A stretch of 64,000 nucleotides of DNA from Vibrio europaeus (GTDB lineage Bacteria; Pseudomonadota; Gammaproteobacteria; Enterobacterales; Vibrionaceae): positions 1,364,001 to 1,428,000 of the forward strand of contig NZ_LUAX01000001.1 in assembly GCF_001695575.1 (NCBI RefSeq). The letters are read 5' to 3'. The translations under genes were made by a program, and so were the position numbers. Shown here in pieces: positions 27,154 through 36,332 of the stretch. The first letter of the stretch is position 1; the number at the start of each line of letters is the position of its first letter. The notes below the pieces were generated by a model. The model was not told the origin of the DNA, ran no database searches, and worked only from the letters and a program-made list of their open reading frames with translations.

Positions 27154-27889
27154 GTTTTACATTCCTACGGCACCAAAGATAAGTTGCTACATTCGTTCCA
27201 ATCATTAACGCCACCATGAAAAGAAGAATGATAATAAAATTGTCTACCGAGTCTTTGGTTAGTTGAACAGACAAGATGCTCTCATACTGATTCCCCTGAG
27301 GAGTGATCCGAACCTCAGCAGACGGCACCATTACGACACTAATACGATCGTAGTTAAGGCCTTCTATACTGTTGTTCACTAGCAACTTTATTTGCGGAAC
27401 GTAAGAGTCTAATGCAACGTCGGCAGCATGCTTGATGAAGACAGAGGCTGAAGCTGGCGTTGGACGCTCTCCAGGACGTAAATCTTTTTCTTCAAGAACC
27501 ACGTGCACTCGAGCAACAAGAACACCATCAATCTGAGAAAGTGTTGATGATAATTCCTGAGACTTTGCATAGATAAGACGAGCACGTTCAGCCAATGGTG
27601 ATGATATTAGATCATCTTTAGGGAATACTTCTTTTAGTGTTGAAAATTCTTCGCGTGGATAGCCTTTGCGCTTAAGCGCATCCACCGCAAACGCAATCTG
27701 CGAACTATCCACCATCAATTTTACGGTGTTGTCTTTACCCGGCTCTTTGGTTGCTACGACACCTTCAGACAGCAAAATAGATAACATCTCATTACCTTCT
27801 TTCTGGCTTATATTGGTGTAAAGCTCTGTTTGACAACCAGCAAGAAACATAACCATAGCCAAGGCGAATACACGCAATTTATTCATCAT
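27146..27889 (-). CDS. sctJ: T3SS inner-membrane ring lipoprotein SctJ (YscJ)
   Basis: SctJ forms the inner ring of the basal body. The signal peptide ends in a lipobox, LAGC, with the lipidated Cys at residue 19. The two ring-building domains follow (LYTNISQKEGNEMLSILLSEG; GLNYDRISVVMVPS), then one C-terminal membrane segment (about 217-237). The 247-residue length matches YscJ (244). Confidence 0.97.
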   Translation of the reverse strand: MMNKLRVFALAMVMFLAGCQTELYTNISQKEGNEMLSILLSEGVVATKEPGKDNTVKLMVDSSQIAFAVDALKRKGYPREEFSTLKEVFPKDDLISSPLAERARLIYAKSQELSSTLSQIDGVLVARVHVVLEEKDLRPGERPTPASASVFIKHAADVALDSYVPQIKLLVNNSIEGLNYDRISVVMVPSAEVRITPQGNQYESILSVQLTKDSVDNFIIILLFMVALMIGTNVATYLWCRRNVKRG

Positions 27890-27892
27890 TTC

Positions 27893-28237
27893 TTACTGAG
27901 CCTTTAATAGGGTTTCTATATTTTGAGTGGTTTTGCCTACAGTCTTGGCAATCAACTCTTCTTGGAAAGTAATACGCGTTAGCGCCCATTGCATTTCCAG
28001 CAGTTTCGCAGGGTTATCTCCTACAGCTTCCATGCTGTCTTGTAATGAACTTTTAGCATTGTCGATATTTGACTTTAGTTCACTGATGTTTTCCAACAGC
28101 CCACCTTCAAGACCATTGTTGCTTTCAGGTAATGACATCGCTTGATCGAAACGTTCACTTAGTCCGTCTTCTATTTGGGCGTCTTGCACCTGTTCTAGGC
28201 TTGTTTGTACTACTTCAGTGTATTGCGTGTTGATCAT
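27893..28237 (-). CDS. sctI: T3SS inner rod SctI (YscI)
   Basis: SctI forms the short inner rod joining export gate to needle. The 114-residue protein agrees with YscI (115). The C-terminal half (ALTRITFQEELIAKTVGKTTQNIETLLKAQ region) has the helical LxxQ...E..L..K..GK..Q.I.TLLK form of this family. It lies 3 bases before sctJ. Confidence 0.9.
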   Translation of the reverse strand: MINTQYTEVVQTSLEQVQDAQIEDGLSERFDQAMSLPESNNGLEGGLLENISELKSNIDNAKSSLQDSMEAVGDNPAKLLEMQWALTRITFQEELIAKTVGKTTQNIETLLKAQ

Positions 28238-28245
28238 ATGACCTC

Positions 28246-28875
28246 CTACGACAAATCTAACTTATGGCTATGGGTGAGCATGTTTTTAGCAATGGCATTT
28301 TTTGAAATAACTAGACTCAACTCTTGGCGAACCAAATCAACAACGGGTTTCATCTCCGGAACAGCTTTTAGATCCTCCCAAGCATGCCAAAGAGCTTGTT
28401 CCTTATGAGCACTCAGCGAATATTTTTCAGATAGCATTTGCCTAAGCTGATCGTCATCGGAAGGTGGTACAGCTATAAGTTCATTTGCGAAATCCCCGAC
28501 AAGCTCCTGCTTAAGCACATCGAGTAAATTCGAGTTTGCTTCATCTGTCCCTTTTATTGACTTCTCTTTGTTGTAGGCATACCACATAGCTTCTTTCTGC
28601 GAAGCAAGTTCGGGAAAAGCTTGTTTTAGTTCCGATATCAAAGCTTGACGAGTAATATTTTGCTGAGTCTTAATATTCTCATACCAAGCTTTAACCATGG
28701 AAACGTCACTAGAAGCTTTAACAACAGGCGGATTTACTTCTTTTTTGGCGTTTATTTCTTGCTGGATTGATTCCCTCATCAATGAACTCATTCGCACTTC
28801 ATCTTGGCGCCGATGTACGCTTAACTCATTTCTGCTCTTTAGGTCAGCAGCTTGCAAGCTTGACTCAATGATCAT
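28246..28875 (-). CDS. yscH: YscH/YopR-family secreted early substrate
   Basis: In Yersinia YscH is the secreted protein YopR, an early substrate that affects needle assembly. The 209-residue protein (165 in Yersinia) lies between yscG and sctI as expected. It has a polar N-terminus and a helical core (ALISELKQAFPELASQKEAMWYAY) with a second, similar unit (LRQMLSEKYSLSAHKEQALWHAW), as if an internal repeat. Called by position. Confidence 0.75.
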   Translation of the reverse strand: MIIESSLQAADLKSRNELSVHRRQDEVRMSSLMRESIQQEINAKKEVNPPVVKASSDVSMVKAWYENIKTQQNITRQALISELKQAFPELASQKEAMWYAYNKEKSIKGTDEANSNLLDVLKQELVGDFANELIAVPPSDDDQLRQMLSEKYSLSAHKEQALWHAWEDLKAVPEMKPVVDLVRQELSLVISKNAIAKNMLTHSHKLDLS

Positions 28876-29231
28876 CCAAAGTTCCTAAGATCATGACAAA
28901 AGCTTTCAGCAAAGGCTTTACTCTGTGAACTTCCATTCGCTGCTTGTTGCAACCAAAGCTCTGCCTTACTAGACAAACCCGCTTTACCCGCAGCCAAGGC
29001 AGCAAGAGGGATAAGGGATACATGATCAGAACACAATGAAGCTAGATGCTGCTCAGCTTGTTCATACATGCCCCTATTCATTAAGCTCATCGCCAAAATC
29101 ATCGCGACCACCTCTTCAGTCCCTTCTTCTTGTTCGAGACATTCGACGATTGATTGAGCTTCTTTATGGCAGTGCATACCTGTAGCCATCAAGGCCACTG
29201 CAGCCAAAAGCTGACGCATTTCTCTATCCAT
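28872..29231 (-). CDS. yscG: YscG/PscG-family needle chaperone (TPR)
   Basis: YscG and YscE keep the needle subunit SctF from forming fibres in the cytoplasm. The 119-residue protein has the TPR-like helices of the family (LLAAVALMATGMHCHKEAQSIVECL, MILAMSLMNRGMYEQAEQHLASL, PLAALAAGKAGLSSKAELWL) and the length of YscG (115). It overlaps yscH by four bases and sits 3 bases after sctF. Confidence 0.9.
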   Translation of the reverse strand: MDREMRQLLAAVALMATGMHCHKEAQSIVECLEQEEGTEEVVAMILAMSLMNRGMYEQAEQHLASLCSDHVSLIPLAALAAGKAGLSSKAELWLQQAANGSSQSKAFAESFCHDLRNFG

Positions 29232-29234
29232 TAG

Positions 29235-29486
29235 TTATACCTTTTGCAAAATGGATTGCATCACATCTTTAATTGCTCTGGTCGTTGTAGAGTTGATGTT
29301 GTAAATAACTGACCATTGGTTGATGGTGTGCTGCAACTCAGCTAATTTCGAAGGATCGTCGGCATTGGCTGAGAGATTTGCGATAGCGTCGGTCACATTT
29401 TTATTTGCCGTTGTAGCCTGACTCGTAAGTTTACTTTTAACTTCATCGAGATTGACTGTACTAGTACCATTGTAAAAAGATGTCAT
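29235..29486 (-). CDS. sctF: T3SS needle subunit SctF (YscF/PscF)
   Basis: This is the subunit that polymerises into the hollow needle. The 83-residue protein matches PscF/YscF (85 to 87): polar N-terminus (TSFYNGTSTVNLDEV), central helix, the NPSNP-like turn as DDPSKLAELQ, and a C-terminal helix (QWSVIYNINSTTTRAIKDVMQSILQKV). Its two chaperones flank it, yscG downstream and yscE upstream. Confidence 0.95.
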   Translation of the reverse strand: MTSFYNGTSTVNLDEVKSKLTSQATTANKNVTDAIANLSANADDPSKLAELQHTINQWSVIYNINSTTTRAIKDVMQSILQKV

Positions 29487-29497
29487 AGTATTTCTCC

Positions 29498-29707
29498 TTA
29501 ACTCTGCTGGGAAACGTACTGTTCAAGGACAGCCTGTGCTGCTATATACGCTTCGTGTTGCTTGGTTAATAATTGATATTGCTGAGGATTACACCCCTGA
29601 TCTAGCTTTCGCTTGACCGAATTTTGTGCCTGAAAAAGTGTCTCCTTAAGCTTCTTCACTTCAGCCCCAGTTGGATCGTTATCTAAAATTTGTTCAAGAT
29701 CTGTCAT
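29498..29707 (-). CDS. yscE: YscE/PscE-family needle chaperone
   Basis: YscE binds the needle subunit with YscG. The frame opens at 29755, but I chose the ATG at 29707 (MTDLEQILDNDPTGAEVKKL), giving 69 residues, near the YscE length of 66. Two helices joined by a turn are visible. The gene overlaps the sctD end by 14 bases. Confidence 0.85.
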   Translation of the reverse strand: MTDLEQILDNDPTGAEVKKLKETLFQAQNSVKRKLDQGCNPQQYQLLTKQHEAYIAAQAVLEQYVSQQS

Positions 29708-31004
29708 TGTTATTCTCTTCTGAATATCCGAGTTCAATATTGATGACCTGTCCACCTTTCACCAATTCAATTCCGTCAGGTGTTACACTTGAAATGCGAT
29801 AACCTTGAGGGGTTCGGGAACCCACCATATAGCGAACATTGTCTGTCAAAATGACATAAGGCACCTGACCAAAATTCACACTACGAAATGGGAAGTCTAC
29901 ATTACTTCCTTTGCTAACCTTAGGGATGGATTTCAAAACCAAGTACGGTTTTTCACCATACTGTTCCCTGAACTCTCGAGTGACACTGTAAAAGCGTGTC
30001 GTCTCAATATCATCTAGCTCACCGCGCACTTCCACTCGATCACCGCTGGTGACGATTTGAACTTTTTTGAGTAAGGATTCTTTCTCAAGCAACTGCTTCA
30101 GCGTATCCATATATGCTCCCGCTCGCTGTAACTCAACCTTCCAAGCGACGAGACCGGGGACATCCCTTTCTAGAATCTGTTCTACTTGACTCCAACGGCT
30201 CGCATCATCGATGTACCCTGTTAGCAGCACGGTCCCTGTTTCATCACCGTTCTCGACTTTGACCTGGTGATAACCTAAATTTCGGAGGATAAAGCGAACT
30301 CCACGGCGAATCTCTTCCATCGTGCGTAAGTCGCTTTTGTAGTTAATTCCTAATAAGTCAATTCGACGCAATAGCTGTAGTTTTTGGGTGCTATCGTCCA
30401 CATACCCTTCGAGTACCGCTTGGTGAACGTTCGCATTCCATTCGACACGTACATCATCTAGCCCAAGTTCTTTCAATATATCCCTAACTTGAACAATTGG
30501 TTCCGCTTCGGTCGTAATCTCATTGGCATTACTATTCGCCTGGCTGTACCACATACCCGCAAGAATCGCGCTCGGCAACATACTGCACAGAACACCAATC
30601 AATAGAGATCGTTTCCAACTCGAGGATTTCACCACCTTGTTGGATGTATCTTTGGTCACAACTTCTGTTTCACGGCCCAAGATTGCCAAGTCGTCATCTA
30701 CATGTCCGACAGCAAACTGAACTACCCCGACAGACACCAAACTGCCGCGCTCTAGTTCAACACCGTCTTTTACAACGTCAACCTGCTCACCCCGTAGCGA
30801 AGCTTCGCTACAGCCTTTCAAGATGACATTCTCTAACGTACATTCAAGCGTCAGGTGATGACTCTCAACACCCACATCTGAAAGTACAAGGTCAGCACCA
30901 AAGTCGTCATTTCCCAGTACCAATGTACCTTGAGGTAAAGGGACCTCCACTCCGGAATGCACTCCGGATAAGATACGAATTTTCCATTGTTGCATTCTTA
31001 TCAA
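29694..31004 (-). CDS. sctD: T3SS inner-membrane ring protein SctD (YscD)
   Basis: SctD spans the inner membrane and links the cytoplasmic platform to the outer ring. The 436-residue protein has an N-terminal FHA-like domain (about 1-115, KIRILSGVHSGVEVPLPQG), one membrane segment (about 134-156), and a long periplasmic part with repeated BON-like ring domains (FILRNLGYHQVKVENGDETGTVLLTGYI). Length is close to YscD (419). It overlaps sctC by four bases. Confidence 0.95.
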   Translation of the reverse strand: MIRMQQWKIRILSGVHSGVEVPLPQGTLVLGNDDFGADLVLSDVGVESHHLTLECTLENVILKGCSEASLRGEQVDVVKDGVELERGSLVSVGVVQFAVGHVDDDLAILGRETEVVTKDTSNKVVKSSSWKRSLLIGVLCSMLPSAILAGMWYSQANSNANEITTEAEPIVQVRDILKELGLDDVRVEWNANVHQAVLEGYVDDSTQKLQLLRRIDLLGINYKSDLRTMEEIRRGVRFILRNLGYHQVKVENGDETGTVLLTGYIDDASRWSQVEQILERDVPGLVAWKVELQRAGAYMDTLKQLLEKESLLKKVQIVTSGDRVEVRGELDDIETTRFYSVTREFREQYGEKPYLVLKSIPKVSKGSNVDFPFRSVNFGQVPYVILTDNVRYMVGSRTPQGYRISSVTPDGIELVKGGQVINIELGYSEENNNDRS

Positions 31005-32863
31005 GGCTCCTTAGCTGGACGCATACAGTGTGGTTCGATATCACACTGTGTCACTTTAACTCGCCAACCTGCTTGTCCAGTTGGCAATTTACACTCTGAC
31101 AGTAGTGAAGACTGATCGCTTTCCAACAAAAACTCTTGGTGACGCTGTGCTTGCTCTAACTTCGAACAACTGTATAGCTCTACAGCAGATTTGAACTGTG
31201 TACTGTTATTGGAGATATTATTTAGCTGTCCAATATGAGGACGTAAATCGTGTTCATTGCCAATAAGAACACTGTCGCCAATGCCATCTACTACGATGCG
31301 CGGTTCAATGATGAACATTCTAACGGTGCGACGTTTCGTATTGGTATTGCTTCTGAACAAGGCTCCTAAAAATGGGATATCACCAAGGAGGGGGACTTTG
31401 CGTAACTGATGGCTGACTTCGTCACGATATACACCACCAATCAGCAAACTCTGTCCCTGCTTCACGGTCGCTAAGGTGCTGATTTCGGTCTTTCGTACTG
31501 AAGGCAAATCATCAACACTTCCATCAGGGATCTCTGAACCATCTTCCAAATGCAGGCTTAAGTTGATTTCTGGACGTTCGGCAAAACGATCACCTACAAT
31601 ACGTGGCACAATCCTCAACAAGGTTCCATAAGTCACTTCTTCAAGAGCCGTAGTCTCTTTACCGAGCAGTTTCACGTAGAATGTATTGCTATTGTTTAGT
31701 ACAGCCTCTACATTTTCTTGCGTTAATAGCGTCGGACGGGAAACCACTTGAGCACTCCCTTGAGATTCCAATAGACGAATCTGAGCGAGCAAATAATTCA
31801 AGTTACTTGCATCAAGCAGGGATTTAAAGGTCGCGCCGCTGCCCAAAGTAACATCGCCACCAGCGACATCACCCGTTGTTTTTATATCGATAATGCTGTT
31901 ATTGCCGATAGAAACTCCTGCTCGCCAATCTACACCTAGCTGACTAATGTCATTTGCACTTATATCTACAATTGAAACTGCAACTTCGATTCGTGATTGC
32001 GGTTGATCTAACTGGGCGATTAGCTTGCGATATAAGGGAAGCCTTGATTGCGTGTCGCGCACAATAATCGCATTTAGTCCGGGCTCAGCTTCAACTGTTG
32101 CGCCACCATGAACAGAGGCAGGCTTTGCAATAACTTCTGGACCTTCGCTATCTTCTCCGAGGTTTTGTTCCCTTGAGTCAACAACTTGTGTTTGCACACC
32201 AGATACCAATCGACGAAGCACTGCCGCTATGCCAGGTACAATAACTTTCTGATCCCGATAAGAGATCTCTCTATCAGTGGCTGAAGCGTATTTTAGCGGG
32301 ATCAGCTCAACATAAAGTTCATCGGTAGAATTTGCTTTCTGTAGCAAGCGGCTCTCTAACGCTTCTGCTGTCTGTACGATGAGGTCGACGTAACGAGGTG
32401 GACCTGCGAGATAAATAAGACCTTTATTCTCTACAGCGCGCCAGCGGTAACGCGAGTCCCAGACCCCGGTTGAAATTAGAGTACTGCGTAAATCCCGTGC
32501 TGTTAGTAGCTCAAGCTGTAGAAGCCGAGAACGTGTTTCTGTCGCCTTGTATACATGCAGTACAGCACCGTCGAAGTACCACATCAGGTTATAAATCTGT
32601 GCCAAATAATCTAGGAACTCGGCAGGATTTTCTGGTGTGAATCTTCCACTGATTTTTTCACTGACTTTTTCACTTACAGCAACTGACACACCATAGTTTG
32701 CTCCAAAGTTGTTTAGTAGTTCTTTTAGAGAGTCATTATCAGCAAAATAGCGAAACGGACGTTGTGGCCAATCGAGAGGAGCAGCCAATAAACTCGTTGA
32801 ACTAACACATAGAACAAAAAATACTAGGCCGAATTTGGTAAGCAATGATCTCATGGCAGCCAC
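31001..32863 (-). CDS. sctC: T3SS outer-membrane secretin SctC (YscC)
   Basis: The secretin forms the outer-membrane ring through which the needle passes. The 620-residue protein has a cleavable signal peptide (cut after about residue 27), N0 and N1/N3 domains (LDWPQRPFRYFADNDSLKELL, then AIIVRDTQSRLPLYRKLIAQLDQPQ), and the secretin core (VPLLGDIPFLGALFR) with the usual EISTLATVKQGQSLLIGGVYRDE strand. Length matches YscC (607). The lipoprotein at 35931 is the probable pilotin. Confidence 0.97.
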   Translation of the reverse strand: MAAMRSLLTKFGLVFFVLCVSSTSLLAAPLDWPQRPFRYFADNDSLKELLNNFGANYGVSVAVSEKVSEKISGRFTPENPAEFLDYLAQIYNLMWYFDGAVLHVYKATETRSRLLQLELLTARDLRSTLISTGVWDSRYRWRAVENKGLIYLAGPPRYVDLIVQTAEALESRLLQKANSTDELYVELIPLKYASATDREISYRDQKVIVPGIAAVLRRLVSGVQTQVVDSREQNLGEDSEGPEVIAKPASVHGGATVEAEPGLNAIIVRDTQSRLPLYRKLIAQLDQPQSRIEVAVSIVDISANDISQLGVDWRAGVSIGNNSIIDIKTTGDVAGGDVTLGSGATFKSLLDASNLNYLLAQIRLLESQGSAQVVSRPTLLTQENVEAVLNNSNTFYVKLLGKETTALEEVTYGTLLRIVPRIVGDRFAERPEINLSLHLEDGSEIPDGSVDDLPSVRKTEISTLATVKQGQSLLIGGVYRDEVSHQLRKVPLLGDIPFLGALFRSNTNTKRRTVRMFIIEPRIVVDGIGDSVLIGNEHDLRPHIGQLNNISNNSTQFKSAVELYSCSKLEQAQRHQEFLLESDQSSLLSECKLPTGQAGWRVKVTQCDIEPHCMRPAKEP

Positions 32864-33279
32864 ACCGTATGGTTAATTGTGCGGTTTACACGTTCATGCT
32901 CTAGTATTTCACTGTAATATTCACACATATTAACGTGTTGGGAGAGCAATGAAGGAAAGATCACTGAAGACATTTGGTCAAAGGGAGCCTTGCCTTGTAA
33001 CACTAAACGCTGCTCCTTGTTTAGAGTTAACGTCTCTTGGCCATCACGTACTGTTTTTAAAGATAACTGCATACAACGCTTAAGCATCTGTTCACTTTGA
33101 TAATCTAAGTCTTTGTCAAAGTGGAAAGGCAATTCGGTTTCCCATAAAATCCAAGACGAATGTTGTTTAACTTCGACATTGAACTGATCGACTTCAATCT
33201 CGTATATGCCATTTTCATCGGGCGTAAAAGTCCTAACCTCTAGCGTATTTGCTAGAGATTTCATTATTTTATTTAGCAT
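32851..33279 (-). CDS. yscB: YscB/PscB-family chaperone of the gatekeeper
   Basis: YscB and SycN together bind YopN. The 142-residue protein matches YscB (137) in length and place, just before sctC, which it overlaps by 13 bases. It has class I chaperone layout: N-terminal helix, strands (IYEIEVDQFNVEVKQHSSWILWETELP), C-terminal helix. An in-frame ATG five codons in (MKSLANTLEV) is a possible alternative start. Confidence 0.82.
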   Translation of the reverse strand: MLNKIMKSLANTLEVRTFTPDENGIYEIEVDQFNVEVKQHSSWILWETELPFHFDKDLDYQSEQMLKRCMQLSLKTVRDGQETLTLNKEQRLVLQGKAPFDQMSSVIFPSLLSQHVNMCEYYSEILEHERVNRTINHTVWLP

Positions 33280-33292
33280 AGTTATGCCTTGA

Positions 33293-34273
33293 TTAAATAT
33301 GACTCATGTGATTGTAAGCTTGACCAAACTGACCACTTTGAACATCAAAGTAATACAGGTCCACGTCACCTACCGATTGCATGTCTTGGAACCATTGCCA
33401 CAGTTTTGCAACCGCATTTAGATCACGATATATGTGGTCACATGCCTCCCAAACTTCCCTAAGTTCAGGGGCAAGTTGTCTTGCCTGTTCACACCAAGTC
33501 TGCCAGGCCGTGAAGAACTCCGGAGAAGTCAGAGCAAACTCAGACAAGGCTTTTAGTGTATTAAGGCAAGGTTGCCATTTTTCCATCAAAATGCGATGCG
33601 ACTCTGCGGCTTTTTTGTGCGTTTCCTCTAGGGTTCGAAGTTGCTCTTTCACCTGTTGTTGTTGAGACATTATCAGTTCGAGTTGCTGTTCTACGTATAT
33701 CGCACTAGCTTCTTGACCCAAGAGTTTTTCCCAATAGCTACCTTGAATCTGCAGTTGATTCGCCAGTTGCTCAATTTCCACCACATCCAACAACACACCT
33801 TGGTCAGATTGGTGATTTACCCATTCGGAAATAGCGCAGTGCAGACAGAGTGTCAGCGATTTGGGACTAGCCAGATTATATCGATAACCTACATGTTGAT
33901 TGATATATGCCACTCGCTGTTCGTGAGTTGCTAAAGCCTGACTTGCACCGAGCCTCGAACCAATTTCTAAAAACAAGCGCATCGCAAATCTATCTAACGG
34001 CGCACCAAGCTTCTCATAAGTTTTAACTAACTGGCTCGAGCACAAAGCGTCAATCACATCTCTATTCAACAGCCTTTGTAGTAAAGATAGCTGTTCCGAA
34101 CTCAAGACACCCTCGCTTAGTAGCTGACGGTGACTGACATTAACAACATTTTTACCCTGCGTTTGCTTAGCGGAATCTTGGTATCGAGCCCCTCTCTGCA
34201 AGACCGTGACCTTCCTTTTTGTCACAGAGTTGTCTGGAAAAAGCGAACGGCGTCGCCAATGCTGCTTTTTCAT
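33293..34273 (-). CDS. exsD: ExsA anti-activator ExsD
   Basis: ExsD binds ExsA and stops it activating T3SS promoters; ExsC removes ExsD when secretion starts. It lies directly after exsA, as in Pseudomonas and V. parahaemolyticus. The frame opens with GTG at 34306, but I chose the ATG at 34273 (MKKQHWRRRSLFP), giving 326 residues; Pseudomonas ExsD has 276. A central coiled coil (about 205-245, EQQLELIMSQQQQVKEQLRTLEETHKKAAE) is visible, as known for ExsD. An ExsA-like box lies upstream at 34385. Confidence 0.85.
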   Translation of the reverse strand: MKKQHWRRRSLFPDNSVTKRKVTVLQRGARYQDSAKQTQGKNVVNVSHRQLLSEGVLSSEQLSLLQRLLNRDVIDALCSSQLVKTYEKLGAPLDRFAMRLFLEIGSRLGASQALATHEQRVAYINQHVGYRYNLASPKSLTLCLHCAISEWVNHQSDQGVLLDVVEIEQLANQLQIQGSYWEKLLGQEASAIYVEQQLELIMSQQQQVKEQLRTLEETHKKAAESHRILMEKWQPCLNTLKALSEFALTSPEFFTAWQTWCEQARQLAPELREVWEACDHIYRDLNAVAKLWQWFQDMQSVGDVDLYYFDVQSGQFGQAYNHMSHI

Positions 34274-34384
34274 TTTGTCTTCTTTCTCCGCACTTCTTTC
34301 GTACACTCCTGAACGAAAGAGGTAAAATTAGTATTGAGTATTAGTTTCTATGCTGATGATAATATAATGACTAGCAAACCGACA

Positions 34385-34409
34385 CTTGTAATAAAAGTCA
34401 GAAAATTTT
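34385..34409 (-). promoter_or_regulatory. ExsA-like box for exsD-yscB-sctC-L
   Basis: On the minus strand: AAAAT, TTT, core CTGACT, TTT, then ATTACAAG. It sits about 110 bases upstream of the chosen exsD start and lets exsD and the basal-body genes respond to ExsA apart from the exsA transcript. Confidence 0.65.
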
Positions 34410-34423
34410 AGTCATAAGTCATT

Positions 34424-35284
34424 TCATTCAGCGATAGCTACCATTTCTTCACCTGATCGTACTTTACTCGGTGTCGTACCAAAACGACGACGATAGCTCT
34501 GAGTAAAATAAGACTGGCTGGAAAAACCCGCTTCCATTGCAATATCGACAATGCTCATCTTACTTGTTAGCAATAACTTGTGCGCAAATAAGAGGCGTCG
34601 TTCACTGATCCATGCCCGTGGAGACATTCCATAATGCTCATTAAAAAGCTCTTTGAACGTTGTAAGGCTTGCGCCAAACTCCTGAGCATAATCATTTAGC
34701 TTCCATTCTTTCAGATAATGCAATTCCATAAATCTACGCAGTCTTTCCGACGTGCGATTCATCTGTTGAGAGAGTAAAGCATAAAGTTGCTCTCCTCCTG
34801 CACTATGCAATAGCAAGATCAACATTTCTTCGTATTTTAAGCGCATAATTGCACTTGGATAAGATTGTTCTTCCAACGCTTGCATGCCTGAAATAACTTG
34901 CTCGAGCAGGATATTTAAGTCAAATGGAAAAAGTCCCATAATGGCCTTATCCGACTTAGGCAATGTCATCAACAAATCACTATGTTTTTGCAATAGCTGA
35001 CTCACCAGCTCATTTTCAAATTCTATAATCATCGATTGGTACTCTACCCCAAGAGCCGAGTATTCAAACAAATAATCGCCCTGAGACAAAAAAACACCAC
35101 TGCCAGCAAGAATATTAACTGTACAATCTCCAGTCTGAACTTTTAACTGACCGCTACGAACAATAACAATTTGAGAATGATCTGAATGAAATACCTCATC
35201 AAAACTATTTTGAGTTGAAAACCTATGAATTTTTTCTAAACAAGCGCCGAGTTTATCCGTGTTTAATTGGCCTGACACATTCAT
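34424..35284 (-). CDS. exsA: T3SS master activator ExsA (AraC family)
   Basis: ExsA turns on the T3SS promoters. The 286-residue protein has an N-terminal beta-rich domain that in ExsA binds ExsD (about 20-160), and a C-terminal AraC domain with two helix-turn-helix units (LNDYAQEFGASLTTFKELFNEHYG and SIVDIAMEAGFSSQSYFTQSYRRRFG), ending in TPSKVR. Length is near Pseudomonas ExsA (278). A 646-base AT-rich gap upstream separates it from exsB. AAGG lies before the ATG. Confidence 0.93.
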   Translation of the reverse strand: MNVSGQLNTDKLGACLEKIHRFSTQNSFDEVFHSDHSQIVIVRSGQLKVQTGDCTVNILAGSGVFLSQGDYLFEYSALGVEYQSMIIEFENELVSQLLQKHSDLLMTLPKSDKAIMGLFPFDLNILLEQVISGMQALEEQSYPSAIMRLKYEEMLILLLHSAGGEQLYALLSQQMNRTSERLRRFMELHYLKEWKLNDYAQEFGASLTTFKELFNEHYGMSPRAWISERRLLFAHKLLLTSKMSIVDIAMEAGFSSQSYFTQSYRRRFGTTPSKVRSGEEMVAIAE

Positions 35285-35930
35285 TTCCTAACCTTCGTCA
35301 TATTCACTCCCTGTTTTTAAAGCGCGAGAGTTCCAAAGCACTATCAATCAGCGATAACACCCTAATAATGCATTAGTAATTTAAGAAGAAAAGAAAAGAG
35401 CACAGTAAGTTAGTAACCAACTATACCCCCCCGTATTTAAAGCAAAATGCTCAAAACCCCCGCTTTCAAGCGGGGTAAATAAAACTAAATATACGAGTTC
35501 CCTGAGTTAGATTTTTGGTATTACAGGGAACGCTAATTTTTGTATTTAATTAGTAACTACTAAAGTTATAGCTAATGAGTATTATATTAATAACTTTTAT
35601 TTATTATTAGAACAGAATGAATTCACTTAACACCACATTCTCAATTTTGAGACGCAAGAGTATGCAGACGCCAGTGCGCTCTAGAACATTCATTCCAGTC
35701 AAGCCAACCTATTGGAGAGCTGAATTATAATCACAAAAATAGCAGTTGAGGCAATAATCATAAGTGATAAATTTCACTGTCCCGATGAGATGAAAAATTC
35801 AATGTATATCATCTATGATGAGTGAGAGTCATGTCATATGACCATATATTAACTATAAGAAAACCTTATTTTAGCAGGACCTAATTAAGGAGAAGCAAAT
35901 TAAAAGAATCACATTTTCTCAGTTTTGTTG
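35285..35930. other. 646-base exsB-exsA regulatory gap
   Basis: No gene is visible. The stretch is very AT-rich, as expected for an H-NS-bound region; in V. parahaemolyticus H-NS silences exsA and HlyU counteracts this at an inverted repeat between exsB and exsA. Candidate dyads here are TAATGCATTA at 35366-35375 (perfect), ATTAGTAACT with AGTTATAGCTAAT at 35549-35576, and GTCATATGAC near 35833-35842. A GC-rich hairpin at 35456-35476 faces the exsB-to-exsA direction. Which site, if any, is bound cannot be told from sequence alone. Confidence 0.6.
35456..35476 (-). terminator. Hairpin terminator between exsB and exsA
   Basis: CCCCGCTT and AAGCGGGG form an inverted repeat; on the minus strand it is followed by TTTTG. 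It would stop most transcripts coming from exsB, so exsA would need a promoter between 35285 and 35456. Confidence 0.6.
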
Positions 35931-36332
35931 TTAATTCTTTATTGAATTTAACACTATATCAACACGCCTTTCACCTGGTTCAAAATGATATTCAACCAAG
36001 GTTTGAGCAACTACGTTTCCTTTATCCAACAATCTTGCTCGTATTTTCATGTTTCCGTCACCGGCCTGAAGAGGCGAAATCAAAAATGAATACTGAATCG
36101 GCAGTTGCACCCCTTTATACTCTTGCGATGCCGACGTTAGACATTGATTATCAACAACTTGGCACATATCCACTTCTACTTTTGTTGCGACAGGTGAAAA
36201 GTAGCCATCTATAGAGATCCAACCGTACACCTGTGCTTGAGATGTCTTACTAAAGTCTGTATTTGAGATGGACTGACTGCATCCACTCAAAGCAACCAAA
36301 AATACTAGACCGGACCATAAAGTCTTTTTCAT
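35931..36332 (-). CDS. exsB: Lipoprotein ExsB, YscW/VirG-like secretin pilotin
   Basis: YscW-type pilotins guide the secretin SctC to the outer membrane. The 133-residue protein has a signal peptide with lipobox LSGC (Cys at residue 18), then a beta-sandwich-like domain (AQVYGWISIDGYFSPVATKVEV; YSFLISPLQAGDGNMKIRARLL). YscW has 131 residues. The gene precedes exsA on the same strand, the place of exsB in Pseudomonas and V. parahaemolyticus. Confidence 0.82.
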   Translation of the reverse strand: MKKTLWSGLVFLVALSGCSQSISNTDFSKTSQAQVYGWISIDGYFSPVATKVEVDMCQVVDNQCLTSASQEYKGVQLPIQYSFLISPLQAGDGNMKIRARLLDKGNVVAQTLVEYHFEPGERRVDIVLNSIKN

